From Methylocystis sp. H62 (GTDB lineage: Bacteria; Pseudomonadota; Alphaproteobacteria; Rhizobiales; Beijerinckiaceae), in contig NZ_JADNQZ010000059.1 of the NCBI RefSeq assembly GCF_015709515.1, positions 434,001-498,000 of the forward strand: a stretch of DNA of 64,000 bases, written 5' to 3'. Below, one piece after another: positions 34,371-42,565 of the stretch. Made by a program: the position numbers and the translations under genes. The notes below the pieces were generated by a model, which saw only the letters and a list, made by a program, of their open reading frames with translations, made no database searches and was not told where the DNA came from. Position 1 is the stretch's first letter. Each line of letters opens with the position of its first letter.

Positions 34371-34787
34371 TCAACTGATGCGGTCCTGGAGCGCCGCCTT
34401 GACGGACTTGCTCGCTTGCAGCGCGCCGAGCACGGTGATGGATTCGACGGTCTCGCGCGCGAGTTCGGGCGTTACGTCTTCGGCGATGGACGCCAGTCCC
34501 AGGACATGGATGCGCAATCTTCGGCCGGCCGCCTTCACGGCCTCGAGGTCTTCGCGGCTGTAATGGCGCAAGCCGAGTTCCAGCGTATTCCGCACGATGG
34601 ATTGTTTGACCGCGTCCGCATGCGCGCCGAGCTGGTTGCGGATCGCCGTGCGGATGAAGTCGGTGCGGTTGGAGTAGAAGCCCTCGCGCACCAGGAGATC
34701 GATATGGCCGAGATCGACGTAGCCGACATTGATGGTGATTTTCTCGGCCTCCGGCGGCCTTTCGCGCAATTTGTGTAGGTCCGCCAT
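34371..34787 (-). CDS. Ribbon-helix-helix (CopG-like) transcriptional regulator
   Basis: A 138-residue protein. Residues about 13-50 (KITINVGYVDLGHIDLLVRE, then FYSNRTDFIRTAIRNQL) form a strand-helix-helix typical of CopG/ParD proteins. A C-terminal extension with LELGLRHYSREDLEAVKAAGR and a second helical half may sense a ligand or mediate oligomers. It directly precedes the PHB-depolymerase-type gene, so it may regulate PHA turnover; this is inferred from position. GAGAGG lies 6 bases before the chosen ATG at 34787. Tandem ATGGATGG sites just upstream (34809-34827) are a candidate operator for autoregulation. Confidence 0.8.
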   Translation of the reverse strand: MADLHKLRERPPEAEKITINVGYVDLGHIDLLVREGFYSNRTDFIRTAIRNQLGAHADAVKQSIVRNTLELGLRHYSREDLEAVKAAGRRLRIHVLGLASIAEDVTPELARETVESITVLGALQASKSVKAALQDRIS

Positions 34788-34808
34788 GGCCATCCTCTCA
34801 CCATCTGC

Positions 34809-34827
34809 ATGGATGGTATATGGATGG
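34809..34827. promoter_or_regulatory. Tandem ATGGATGG sites, candidate operator of the CopG-like regulator
   Basis: Two identical 8-base units at 34809-34816 and 34820-34827, 11 bases apart and about 20 bases upstream of the regulator start. One-turn spacing is typical for cooperative binding of ribbon-helix-helix dimers. Confidence 0.35.
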
Positions 34828-34995
34828 CCGCGGGTTTGGGCGCAAGTGGGGCGCGCGACCTTTGTGGCCATCGTCGACCTGACGACTTCCTCCGCGGTCG
34901 AGTTCTTGGCTACTCTTGACGCCGCCGCTTGAGGCGCCCTTATGTGCCTGCCCGCCCAACTTGGCGGCCAAGATCAGGCTTTCTGGGAGATCCTA

Positions 34996-35535
34996 ATGAC
35001 GTTTGTGCTTGCGCGCCGCGCATGTGTCGTTGCGGCCCTGTCGCTTCTTTTCGCTGGGTCGGCGCTGGCCCACGGTCCGTCGCGCCAGAAGGTTGTCGAA
35101 AAGATCGAAATCGACGCCCCGGCCGCGAAGGTCTGGGAGATCGTCGGCAATTTCCAGGATTGGAACTGGCATCCCGCTATTGCAAAGACGGAAGGGACGG
35201 GCGGCAACGCCGCCGACGCCAAGCGCAAGCTGACCCTCAAGAACGGCGGCGTCATTGACGAGACGCTGACCAAATATGACGCCGACGGCAAGTCGCTGAG
35301 CTACAAGATCGACGCCGTCGACGTGAAAGTGCTGCCGGTCAACAACTACGCTGCGACGATCAGCGTGAAGGAAGACGGCGGCAAGAGCGTCGTCGAATGG
35401 AAGGGCGCGTTTTATCGCGGCTTCATGAACAATGATCCGCCGCCGGAGCTTTCCGACGAGGCGGGCATTAAGGCGGTGAGCGATATTTACAAGTCGGGTC
35501 TCGCCGCGTTGAAGGCCAAGGCGGAGAGCAAGTAA
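34996..35535 (+). CDS. MxaD-like periplasmic SRPBCC-family protein 1
   Basis: A 179-residue exported protein with a signal peptide (about 1-24, ending ALAHG) and one START/SRPBCC domain: KVVEKIEIDAPAAKVWEIVG, IAKTEGTGGNAADAKRKLTL, GGVIDETLTKYD and FYRGFMNNDPPPELSDEAG. The sequence matches my memory of MxaD, a periplasmic protein that helps methanol dehydrogenase interact with its cytochrome in methylotrophs. No mxa or xox gene is in the window, so the exact partner is unknown. GGGAGA precedes the ATG. A second, related SRPBCC gene and a beta-propeller gene follow on the same strand, suggesting one cassette. Confidence 0.82.
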   Translation: MTFVLARRACVVAALSLLFAGSALAHGPSRQKVVEKIEIDAPAAKVWEIVGNFQDWNWHPAIAKTEGTGGNAADAKRKLTLKNGGVIDETLTKYDADGKSLSYKIDAVDVKVLPVNNYAATISVKEDGGKSVVEWKGAFYRGFMNNDPPPELSDEAGIKAVSDIYKSGLAALKAKAESK

Positions 35536-35607
35536 GCGCCGCGCCATGCGCCAAGCACGGGTCAACATTGCGCCGGTCAATCTCCAGTCGAATTGGATGA
35601 CGGGCGT

Positions 35608-35652
35608 CCTCGTCCTTCGTGACGCGTGCTGCGCACGCTCCTCAGGATGAGG
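35608..35652. repeat. Palindromic element family E, copy 4 (supplies a gene start)
   Basis: CCTCGTCCTTCGTGACGCGTGCTGCGCACGC..CTCAGGATGAGG. The ATG chosen for the second MxaD-like gene (35647) lies in its right arm. Confidence 0.8.
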
Positions 35653-36231
35653 AAGCCCTTCACCCGATCGCCCTGGGTCGATTTCGCCGCAACGCGCCGG
35701 CTCATTCTTGGCGCCGCGGCGGGGCTCTCTGTGTTTCTGCCGATTGCCGCATTCGCGGCGCATGGCGCGTCGCCGCTGAAAGTCGTCGAGACGACGATCG
35801 TGGATGCGCCGCCGGGCAAAGTCTGGGCGGTCGTCTCTGACTTTGCTCACGCCGACTGGCTGCCGGGCGTCGCCCGTATCGAAGCATCGGGAGACGATGT
35901 TCCCGATCAGGCGCGTCGCAGGCTGATCATGGCCGACGGCGGCGTCATCGAGGAACGGCTGACCAAGCGCGACGCCGAGCGGATGCTGCTTGGCGTGCAT
36001 CGCGAAGGCGATGATGTGAAGCGGCAGCCGGCGACCAATTACACCGCGCTGATTACGCTGCGGCCGTCCGAAGACGGCAAGACGCAGGTCGAATGGAAGG
36101 CGCGCTTCTACCGCGGTTATCCCAACAACGACCCGCCGCCGGAATTGAACGACGATGTCGCCATCGCCGCGGTCACGGCGATGCAGCGCGCCTATCTTGC
36201 GGCGTTGAAGGCGAAGGTGGAAGAAAGATGA
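35647..36231 (+). CDS. MxaD-like periplasmic SRPBCC-family protein 2
   Basis: A 194-residue paralogue of the preceding protein. Hydrophobic export signal at about 21-40 (RLILGAAAGLSVFLPIAAFA) followed by AAHG, then the SRPBCC domain with VVETTIVDAPPGKVWAVVSD, GGVIEERLTKRDAERMLL and FYRGYPNNDPPPELND. The domain order and the PPPEL motif match protein 1. The 5' end lies in a palindromic element: ATG 35647 and an in-frame upstream start at 35626 are both repeat-derived, so the native start has been changed. The tail overlaps the beta-propeller gene (ATGA at 36228), implying translational coupling. Confidence 0.82.
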   Translation: MRKPFTRSPWVDFAATRRLILGAAAGLSVFLPIAAFAAHGASPLKVVETTIVDAPPGKVWAVVSDFAHADWLPGVARIEASGDDVPDQARRRLIMADGGVIEERLTKRDAERMLLGVHREGDDVKRQPATNYTALITLRPSEDGKTQVEWKARFYRGYPNNDPPPELNDDVAIAAVTAMQRAYLAALKAKVEER

Positions 36232-37349
36232 AACTGTGGCGCCTTCCTTCTCCCGTTTACGGGAGAAGGTGGCCCGGCGAAGCCGGGTCGGATGAGGGCC
36301 CTCACCCGTCACGCGTTCCGCGCGACACCCTCTCCCGAACTGAAGTCGGCTTTTGCCGACTTCAGCATTGGCTACGCAAACCGGGAGCACCCGGTTTGCG
36401 CCGGGAGAGGGGAGGCGCGAGCATTCTGGTCATCGCTCTCCTTCTTCTCGCCGCGCCCGCGCTCGCCGACGAGGCCTTCGTCACCGCGCAAGGCGCCGAC
36501 GCCCTCTCGATCGTCGATCTTTCCAAGATGCAGACCGTCGCGACGCTGCCGATCGGCGGCAAGCCGGCGGGCGTCGCGGTGTCGCGAGACGGCGCGCGCG
36601 CCTTCATCACCAGCCCCGAAGGCAAGTTTCTCACCGTCATCGACGCGGCGAGCCGCACCATCGAAAAGCGCATTCCGGTCGAAGGCGGGCCGCTCGGCGT
36701 CGCCGCCAGTCCCGACGGCAAGCGCGTCTATGTCGCCGATCTCTATGGCCGGCGCCTCGTCGAGATTGATCTCGCAGGCGGCGCGCAGCGCAGCGTCGGC
36801 GTCGGCGCGATGGCGTCGGGCGTCGCGGTGGCGCCGGACGGCAAGACGATCATCGTCGCCGACCGCGACGACAATGCGCTTTCCATGATTGACGCGGCGA
36901 CGTTTTCACGCGTCGCGACGATACCTGTCGGCAAGCATCCTTTCGGCGTGACGATCGACGCTTCCGGCGCGCGCGCCTATTCAGCCAATGTGGAATCCGA
37001 CGATGTCAGCGTCGTCGACCTCGCTTCCCGCAAAGTCGTCGCGACGCTCAAATGCGGCAGCCGGCCTTACACGGTGGCGCTCGCCAAGGGCCGAATCTTC
37101 GTCGCCAATCAGCATGGCGACAGCGTCAGCATCTTCGACGCGGAGACCTTGGCGCCGCTCGAAACGATAAAGGTCGGCGAATATCCGGAAGGGCTGGCGG
37201 TCAGCGGCGATGGCGCGCGCGTCTATGTCGCCAATTGGTTCTCGAACGAGCTTTGGGCGGTCGACGCGCAGACGCTGAAAGTTCTGGGAAAAGCAGAGAC
37301 CGGCGACGGCCCGCGCGCCTTCGGCGCCTTTATTCGCGGGACGAACTGA
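36228..37349 (+). CDS. YVTN-type beta-propeller protein with a repeat element splitting its signal peptide
   Basis: A secreted seven-bladed YVTN/NHL-type propeller from about residue 80 on, with repeated GVAVSRDGARAFITS, GVAASPDGKRVYVAD, GVAVAPDGKTIIVAD and GLAVSGDGARVYVAN strands. These proteins occur beside PQQ-dependent alcohol-oxidation genes. The ATG at 36228 (coupled to the preceding gene) gives MKLWRLPSP, but the hydrophobic core SILVIALLLLAAPALA comes only after about 57 residues encoded by a family C palindrome. The native signal peptide was probably MKLWR joined directly to that core. A TTG at 36396 with GGGAG 8 bases upstream, both inside the element, would restart a normal signal peptide (MRRERGGAS...). 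Confidence 0.8.
   Translation: MKLWRLPSPVYGRRWPGEAGSDEGPHPSRVPRDTLSRTEVGFCRLQHWLRKPGAPGLRRERGGASILVIALLLLAAPALADEAFVTAQGADALSIVDLSKMQTVATLPIGGKPAGVAVSRDGARAFITSPEGKFLTVIDAASRTIEKRIPVEGGPLGVAASPDGKRVYVADLYGRRLVEIDLAGGAQRSVGVGAMASGVAVAPDGKTIIVADRDDNALSMIDAATFSRVATIPVGKHPFGVTIDASGARAYSANVESDDVSVVDLASRKVVATLKCGSRPYTVALAKGRIFVANQHGDSVSIFDAETLAPLETIKVGEYPEGLAVSGDGARVYVANWFSNELWAVDAQTLKVLGKAETGDGPRAFGAFIRGTN
36246..36413. repeat. Palindromic element family C, copy 2, expanded, inside the beta-propeller gene
   Basis: Same hairpin order as at 18149-18260: CCTTCTCCCGTTTACGGGAG, CCCGGCGAAGCCGGG, GTCACGCGTTCCGCGCGAC, then the last ACCCTCTCCCG..CGGGAGAGG arm, which here is opened by two extra hairpins, TGAAGTCGGCTTTTGCCGAC (continuing to TTCA) and GCAAACCGGGAGCACCCGGT (continuing to TTGC). 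Confidence 0.88.
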
Positions 37350-37387
37350 CGCGGCCGTCATACAGCATCTGCAGGAACAGTTGGGAT

Positions 37388-37496
37388 GTCATTCCCGACG
37401 CGCGCAAAGCGCGCGATCGGGAATCCAAGCTCGCAATTTAACTCAGCGGAATTCGTTCTGGATTCCCGCTCAGGCCGCCGGCCTGCCGGGAATGAT
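37388..37496. repeat. Palindromic element family A, copy 3
   Basis: GTCATTCCCGACGCGCGCAA..GCGCGATCGGGAATCC and TTCTGGATTCCCGCT..CCGGGAATGAT. It lies between the convergent beta-propeller and FAD-monooxygenase genes. The first hairpin tip is extended compared with the other copies. Confidence 0.8.
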
Positions 37497-37528
37497 ACGC
37501 CCAAAGAACGGAGCAGGCGGAATTCGCA

Positions 37529-38743
37529 TCACGGCTGCGTTTCAACATGCTCGGGCCGCACGCCAAGCCCGATGAGCCGCGCTGGCAATCGACGCAGCAG
37601 CGGCACGGCGTTGAGGAGTCGCAGCGCCAGCGGCGCGTCGAAGGGCTTCTCCGCGGCGAGCACACTGCGCACCACGCGATTCTGGATGGCGAGCTGAAGG
37701 GCCTGCGTGACGCGGGTCGGAAACTCCCGCCGGCGCTGCACGGCGCGCACGTCCTCATCGCTCAGCGCATTGTCGCGCAGCTTTGCGGCAAGAAGATTGG
37801 CGGTCGCGACGGCGTCCTGGATCGCCAGGTTCACCCCGACGCCGCCGACGGGCGACATGGCGTGCGCGGCGTCGCCGATGCACAGCAATCCGGGGCGGCT
37901 CCAAATCTTGAGGCGGTTGACCTGAACGGTCAGCAGGCTGACGTCCGTCCAATCCTTGAGCGTGTCGACGCGATCGGCAAGGAAGGGCGTAAGGCCGGCG
38001 ATTGAGTCACGAAACGACTCGATGCCTTTCTCGCGCAATTTTTCGGCGTCGCCTTTCGGAATGACGCAGCCGCATTGCCAATAGGCGCCGCGATCGATCA
38101 TCGCCAGCATGCGCCCCGGCGCGACCCGGCCGAAGCTTTCATCGGGATCGCTCTCCTTGCGCGGCAGTTTGAACCACAGCACGTCCATCGGCGCGCCGAA
38201 GTCCTCGACGGGGAGCTTTGCGTCCTCTCGCATCCGTGAGCTCCGCCCGTCGGCGGCGATGACCAGCTTGGCCTCGATCTTCAATTCTCCTTCCGGGCCT
38301 GTCGCCAAAACGCCGCAGACGCGGTCGCCGTCGAACAGGAGGTCGTCGCCGGCAGTCTTCATCAGAAGGCGGAATTTCGGCAGGGCGCGCGCATGTTCGG
38401 CGATAAAGTCGAGAAAATCCCATTGCGGCATGAAGGCGATGAAATTGCACGCGCCGGGGAGGCTCGAAAAGTCGGCGACCTTGTATTGACGCTTCCCGAT
38501 CCAAGCCGAAAGCTCATAGGTCTTGTGGTGCGGAAGCCGCAGGAATTCGTCGAGAAGGCCGAGTTCGTCCATGATGCGCAGCGTCGATGGGTGAATCGTG
38601 TCGCCGCGAAAATCGCGCAGAAAGTCGGCGTGTTTTTCGAGGACGATGACGTCAACGCCGGCGCGCGCGAGCAGAAATCCGGCCATGAGCCCGGCAGGGC
38701 CGCCGCCGACGACGCAGCATTGGGTCGAAAGTGTCGCGGACAT
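37529..38743 (-). CDS. FAD-dependent monooxygenase (UbiH/PobA-like)
   Basis: A 404-residue flavoprotein monooxygenase. The FAD dinucleotide fold is CCVVGGGPAGLMAGFLLARAG (positions about 8-28), the second fingerprint DG (VIAADGRSSRMRE) lies near 163-175, and the GD motif LLCIGDAAHAMSPVGGVG near 285-302 contacts the FAD ribityl chain. The aromatic substrate is unknown; members hydroxylate aromatic or quinone-like compounds. GGAGGA precedes the ATG at 38743 by 5 bases. It is monocistronic, divergent from NDUFA12. Confidence 0.92.
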   Translation of the reverse strand: MSATLSTQCCVVGGGPAGLMAGFLLARAGVDVIVLEKHADFLRDFRGDTIHPSTLRIMDELGLLDEFLRLPHHKTYELSAWIGKRQYKVADFSSLPGACNFIAFMPQWDFLDFIAEHARALPKFRLLMKTAGDDLLFDGDRVCGVLATGPEGELKIEAKLVIAADGRSSRMREDAKLPVEDFGAPMDVLWFKLPRKESDPDESFGRVAPGRMLAMIDRGAYWQCGCVIPKGDAEKLREKGIESFRDSIAGLTPFLADRVDTLKDWTDVSLLTVQVNRLKIWSRPGLLCIGDAAHAMSPVGGVGVNLAIQDAVATANLLAAKLRDNALSDEDVRAVQRRREFPTRVTQALQLAIQNRVVRSVLAAEKPFDAPLALRLLNAVPLLRRLPARLIGLGVRPEHVETQP

Positions 38744-38869
38744 ACAGTCCTCCGTCTGAGGGCGTCGCAAGCGGAAGCGCGAGCGGCTTCGATTGCGGGG
38801 TTGCGGCAAGGCTGGACATTGGCGCCATCAGACGCAATAAGGGGCCACAAAATCGAGGACGCCAGATAC

Positions 38870-39277
38870 ATGTCCTATATCGTTCGCTTCTTCACCTGGT
38901 GGAACCGCGCCACGCTCAGCACCGGCCTGTGGACGATGCTATACGGCGAACGCGTCGGCGAAGATGAATTCGGCAACGTCTATTACCGTCGGCGCAGCGG
39001 CAAGATCGACTCCGCGCTCGGGTTTGAACGGCGCTGGGTGATCTACAACGGCTATTGCGAGGGTTCGGCCACGCCGCCCGGATGGTACGGCTGGCTGCAC
39101 CACACGGTGGACACGCCGCCAACCGACGAAACCTATCGGCCGCGCGCCTGGGAGCTTCCGCATCAGGCCAATTTGACCGGAACGCCGCAGGCCTATCGGC
39201 CGCCGGGCTCTCAGCTCGCGCTGGGCGAGCGGCCGCCCGCCGGCGGCGACTACGCCCCCTGGCGGCCCGAAGGCTGA
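38870..39277 (+). CDS. NDUFA12-family NADH:ubiquinone oxidoreductase accessory subunit
   Basis: A 135-residue homologue of mitochondrial complex I subunit NDUFA12 (B17.2), a supernumerary subunit found in alphaproteobacteria. Key stretch: LYGERVGEDEFGNVYYRRR (about 24-42), RRWVIYNGYCEGSATPPGWYGWLHHTVDTPP (two halves, about 53-83), then a Pro-rich tail with YRPRAWELPHQANLTGTP. The start MSYIVRFFTWW is at 38870, with GAGG 11 bases upstream. It begins the conserved alphaproteobacterial set with DUF2155, aat, acc and aroQ. Confidence 0.93.
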   Translation: MSYIVRFFTWWNRATLSTGLWTMLYGERVGEDEFGNVYYRRRSGKIDSALGFERRWVIYNGYCEGSATPPGWYGWLHHTVDTPPTDETYRPRAWELPHQANLTGTPQAYRPPGSQLALGERPPAGGDYAPWRPEG

Positions 39278-39363
39278 GCGGCGCTCTCCTTGGAAAGGCC
39301 TTTCTTGCCTGCTTTCGTCCCCGGCTTGTTTTTGAGGCGGACGGAGAATCATGCGGTGATCGG

Positions 39364-40119
39364 ATGAAGTTGCCCTTATCCCTGACGCCAGCGGCAGTCG
39401 GCGCATGGGCTTTTTTTGCGGTCGCCGCGTCAGCCGAGCCGATCCGGCATCCGACCGCGATCTTCGCCGGCCTCGACAAGACGACTGGCCGCATCATCAA
39501 TTTTGACGTCGCGATCGACGAAACGGTGCAGTTCGGCGCCCTTCAGGTGACGCCGCGCGTATGCAACACGCGACCGCAGACCGAAACGCCGCAGACGACG
39601 AGCTTCGTCGAGGTGGACGAACTCATCCTCAAGCCGGAACGCCGGGGCGACCCCAAGCCCGAAGCGGTCAAAACCGACGCTAAACAAGAGGCGAAGCGAA
39701 TCTTCTCGGGCTGGATGTTCGCGGCAAGTCCCGGTCTCCACGGGGTCGAGCATCCCGTCTATGACGTCTGGCTGGTCGACTGCAAAGGCGGCAAGGAGAC
39801 GATCGCGCCGCCCGCTGAGGCGGCCGCGCCGGCGGCTCCGCCTGCCGAGGCCGAGGCGACGGCCCCGTCAGAAGGGACCAGCGGCAAGAAGCGCCGCTCG
39901 CGCAGAGTCGAGCCGACGGCGCCGCCGCCGATGGAAAATCAGCCGATCGGGCCTGTCGATCAGGCCGCTCCGGCGCCCGTCGAGCCTGAGGCGGCGCCTG
40001 CGCCAGCGGAAGATCCTGCCGCGTCAGCGGGCGGACGCAAGAAGAAGAAGCGGCGCGCCGAACAGCCCAGCCCCGCTGCGGCGCCGCCTCCAGCGAGCAA
40101 CCCGCTGTTTCCCTTCTAA
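39364..40119 (+). CDS. DUF2155 domain-containing secreted protein
   Basis: A 251-residue protein with a signal peptide (about 1-24, ending ASAEP) and a DUF2155 domain at about 28-150: [15 protein letters not shown]-like start, [45 protein letters not shown] and [12 protein letters not shown], with two conserved Cys. The last 100 residues are low-complexity Pro/Ala/Glu interrupted by Lys/Arg clusters ([16 protein letters not shown]), an unusual basic tail that may bind the cell wall or lipopolysaccharide. Family function is unknown. It ends 4 bases inside the convergent aat stop. Confidence 0.9.
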   Translation: MKLPLSLTPAAVGAWAFFAVAASAEPIRHPTAIFAGLDKTTGRIINFDVAIDETVQFGALQVTPRVCNTRPQTETPQTTSFVEVDELILKPERRGDPKPEAVKTDAKQEAKRIFSGWMFAASPGLHGVEHPVYDVWLVDCKGGKETIAPPAEAAAPAAPPAEAEATAPSEGTSGKKRRSRRVEPTAPPPMENQPIGPVDQAAPAPVEPEAAPAPAEDPAASAGGRKKKKRRAEQPSPAAAPPPASNPLFPF

Positions 40120-40784
40120 TCCTCAAGCGCGGCCAGCGCCTGAGCGCCGCTCACGGGCGCGTTCTTGGGCCAGACGTTGAAGTTGGCCTTCTCGGGGAGC
40201 GCCTGTTCAAGCGCGCGATGATATTCCTCGCGCGAAACCTCGATCGCGCCGAGCGAGGCGAGATGCGGCGTAATGAATTGCGTGTCGAGCAGCTGGAAGC
40301 CGCCCGCCCGTAACCGCCCCATCAGGTGGACAAGCGCGACCTTTGAGGCGTCGCGCTCTAGATGGAACATGCTCTCGCCGAAAAAGGCGCTTCCGAGAGC
40401 GACGCCGTAGAGCCCTCCGACGAGACGCCCGTCGAGGCGGCATTCGACCGTATGTGCGAAGCCAATATCGAACAGCTCGCGATAAAGCCGATGAATTTCG
40501 GCGTTGATCCAGGTTCGCTCACGTCGAAACGCGGGAGCCGCGCAGGCGTCGATCACCGCGTCGAAATCGCGATCGACGACGACTTCGAAGCGATCGGACC
40601 TTACGGTCTTGGCCAGGGAGCGCGACACGATGAAGTCATCGAGGGGAAAGATCGCGCGCCGCTCCGGATCGACCCAATAAAGCTGGTCGTCGTCAGCGCT
40701 CTCGGCCATCGGGAAAAGCCCGATGGAATAGGCTCGGAGCAGAAGATGCGGGGTGATTGCATAGGGGGCGTTGAGACGGGACAT
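40116..40784 (-). CDS. aat: Leucyl/phenylalanyl-tRNA--protein transferase
   Basis: N-end rule enzyme that adds Leu or Phe from tRNA to proteins with N-terminal Arg or Lys, marking them for ClpS/ClpAP. The 222-residue sequence has [15 protein letters not shown] (about 13-27), [14 protein letters not shown] (about 37), [19 protein letters not shown] (about 108), [12 protein letters not shown] and [19 protein letters not shown]. It is in the conserved position between DUF2155 and accC. Confidence 0.97.
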   Translation of the reverse strand: MSRLNAPYAITPHLLLRAYSIGLFPMAESADDDQLYWVDPERRAIFPLDDFIVSRSLAKTVRSDRFEVVVDRDFDAVIDACAAPAFRRERTWINAEIHRLYRELFDIGFAHTVECRLDGRLVGGLYGVALGSAFFGESMFHLERDASKVALVHLMGRLRAGGFQLLDTQFITPHLASLGAIEVSREEYHRALEQALPEKANFNVWPKNAPVSGAQALAALED

Positions 40785-40854
40785 CTATTGAAGGATAGCG
40801 GCGCGAGAACGCCGCGCCACCCTCGGGCGGCGAGTTTCTTTAAAGAAAGTCGAA

Positions 40855-41175
40855 TTAATTGCGTGTCGAGCAGTTGAGCTTCTTGCCGCGCCATTCGACC
40901 ATCGCGTCGTCGCCCTTGTTCCAGAACTCGATGTTCTTGGCGACGTAGCGCGCGCCGCTCGCGGCCATGGCCTGTTTCGCCATCACGGTCTCGCCTTTAA
41001 AGACAAGTTTGGCGCGATTGGCGTTCGCGCCAAGGAAAGTGACGCTCAGAGCGGCGTTGGCGTCGCCCGAACAAGTGAAGACGAAAGGACCGCGGACGGT
41101 GATTTTTGCGTGGGCGGATGAGAGCGGCGCAGCTGCCGCCAGAAGCGCTGCGACGATGACCAAGGATCGGTTCAT
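40855..41175 (-). CDS. MliC-like secreted protein, putative C-type lysozyme inhibitor
   Basis: A 106-residue exported protein: signal peptide about 1-23 (ending SSAHA) and an MliC-type eight-stranded domain with FTCSGDANAALSVTFLGA, GETVMAKQAMAASGARYVA and EFWNKGDDAMVEW ending with a Cys (LNCSTRN) that pairs with the first. The SGARY and FWxKGD pattern is that of membrane-bound lysozyme inhibitors. It lacks a lipobox Cys at the cleavage site, so it should be soluble periplasmic. Located 18 bases after the accC stop on the same strand, it may be the last gene of the aroQ-accBC transcript. Confidence 0.85.
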   Translation of the reverse strand: MNRSLVIVAALLAAAAPLSSAHAKITVRGPFVFTCSGDANAALSVTFLGANANRAKLVFKGETVMAKQAMAASGARYVAKNIEFWNKGDDAMVEWRGKKLNCSTRN

Positions 41176-41193
41176 CTTCTTCCGCCCTTCGCT

Positions 41194-42552
41194 CTAAAAT
41201 CCGGGCTCGATGCCGCCCGTCGCCAAAAAATGCTCCAACCAATGAATGTCGTAAATTCCGTTTTGAACGTCGGCGTTGCGCACCAGCGTGCGAAACAGCG
41301 GAAGCGTCGTATCGATGCCGTCGACGATAAATTCGTCCAGCGCACGACGTAGTCTCATCAGCGCTTCCGTTCGGTTGCGCCCGTGAACGATCAGTTTTCC
41401 GATGAGCGAATCATAGTTGGAGGGGATCGTATAGCCCTGATAGACGGCTGAATCGACGCGAACGCCGACGCCGCCGGGCGGATGGTAATAAGCGATGCGC
41501 CCCGGTGAGGGCCTGAAGCTCGTGGGGTGCTCGGCGTTCACGCGACATTCGATGGCGTGGCCGTAGAACCACATGTCTTGCTGTCGCAAGGAGAGCGGCG
41601 AGCCTGCCGCGACCCGGATCTGTTCGCAGACGAGATCGACGCCGGTGATCGCCTCCGTCACCGGATGCTCGACCTGAATGCGCGTATTCATCTCGATAAA
41701 ATAGAATTCGCCGTTTTCGTAAAGAAACTCGATTGTGCCGGCGCCGGCGTATTGCATGTCTCGCATGGCGCGCGAGCAGATCTCGCCGATCTCCGAACGC
41801 TGGGCGTCGTTGAGCGCGGGCGAGGGGCTCTCTTCCCAGATCTTCTGGTGGCGGCGCTGCAGCGAACAGTCGCGCTCGCCGAGGTGAACCGCCTGGCCCT
41901 TGCCGTCGCCGAAAATCTGAAACTCGATATGGCGCGGCTTTTCGAGAAATTTCTCGAGGTAGACCGTATCGTCGCCGAACGCGGCCTTCGCCTCGGTGCG
42001 CGCGGTGGCGATCGCGATGGGAAGGTCATGCGCGTCGCGCGCGACCTTCATGCCGCGGCCGCCGCCGCCGGACGCCGCCTTCACCAGAACGGGAAAGCCG
42101 ATCCTTTCGGCGATCTTGAGCGCTTCCTTTTCGCTCAGGATCGGACCGTCGGACCCGGGCACGCAGGGAATGCCGAGCTTCCTTGCCGTCGCCTTGGCTT
42201 CGATCTTGTCGCCCATCAGGCGGATGTGCTCGGATTTCGGGCCGATGAAAGTTATGTTGTGCTCTTCGAGAATCTCCGCGAAGCGCGCGTTCTCTGAAAG
42301 GAAACCGTAGCCCGGATGCACGGCGTCCGCGCCGGTGATCTCGCAGGCGGAGAGCAGGGCAGGAATATTGAGATAGGAATCGCGGGCGGCCGCCGGCCCG
42401 ATGCAAACGGACTCGTCGGCAAGCTTGACATGCATGGCGTCGGCGTCGGCGGTCGAATGCACGGCGACTGTTGCGACGCCCAGTTCTTTGGCCGCGCGCA
42501 GGATGCGCAGCGCGATTTCGCCGCGGTTGGCGATAAGGATCTTGTCGAACAT
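41194..42552 (-). CDS. accC: Acetyl-CoA carboxylase biotin carboxylase subunit
   Basis: ATP-dependent carboxylation of biotin on AccB in fatty acid synthesis. The 452 residues contain [20 protein letters not shown] (about 5-24), [17 protein letters not shown] (about 80), the ATP-grasp Gly-rich [15 protein letters not shown] (about 159-173), [31 protein letters not shown] (about 287-300), and [10 protein letters not shown] near 385. It is 13 bases downstream of accB. Confidence 0.98.
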   Translation of the reverse strand: MFDKILIANRGEIALRILRAAKELGVATVAVHSTADADAMHVKLADESVCIGPAAARDSYLNIPALLSACEITGADAVHPGYGFLSENARFAEILEEHNITFIGPKSEHIRLMGDKIEAKATARKLGIPCVPGSDGPILSEKEALKIAERIGFPVLVKAASGGGGRGMKVARDAHDLPIAIATARTEAKAAFGDDTVYLEKFLEKPRHIEFQIFGDGKGQAVHLGERDCSLQRRHQKIWEESPSPALNDAQRSEIGEICSRAMRDMQYAGAGTIEFLYENGEFYFIEMNTRIQVEHPVTEAITGVDLVCEQIRVAAGSPLSLRQQDMWFYGHAIECRVNAEHPTSFRPSPGRIAYYHPPGGVGVRVDSAVYQGYTIPSNYDSLIGKLIVHGRNRTEALMRLRRALDEFIVDGIDTTLPLFRTLVRNADVQNGIYDIHWLEHFLATGGIEPGF

Positions 42553-42565
42553 CTCTTACCGCCGC

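Noticed and set aside
34993-36390. 465-codon minus-strand frame opposite the MxaD-like genes
   Set aside because: Shadow frame crossing two genes and two palindromes; no motif.
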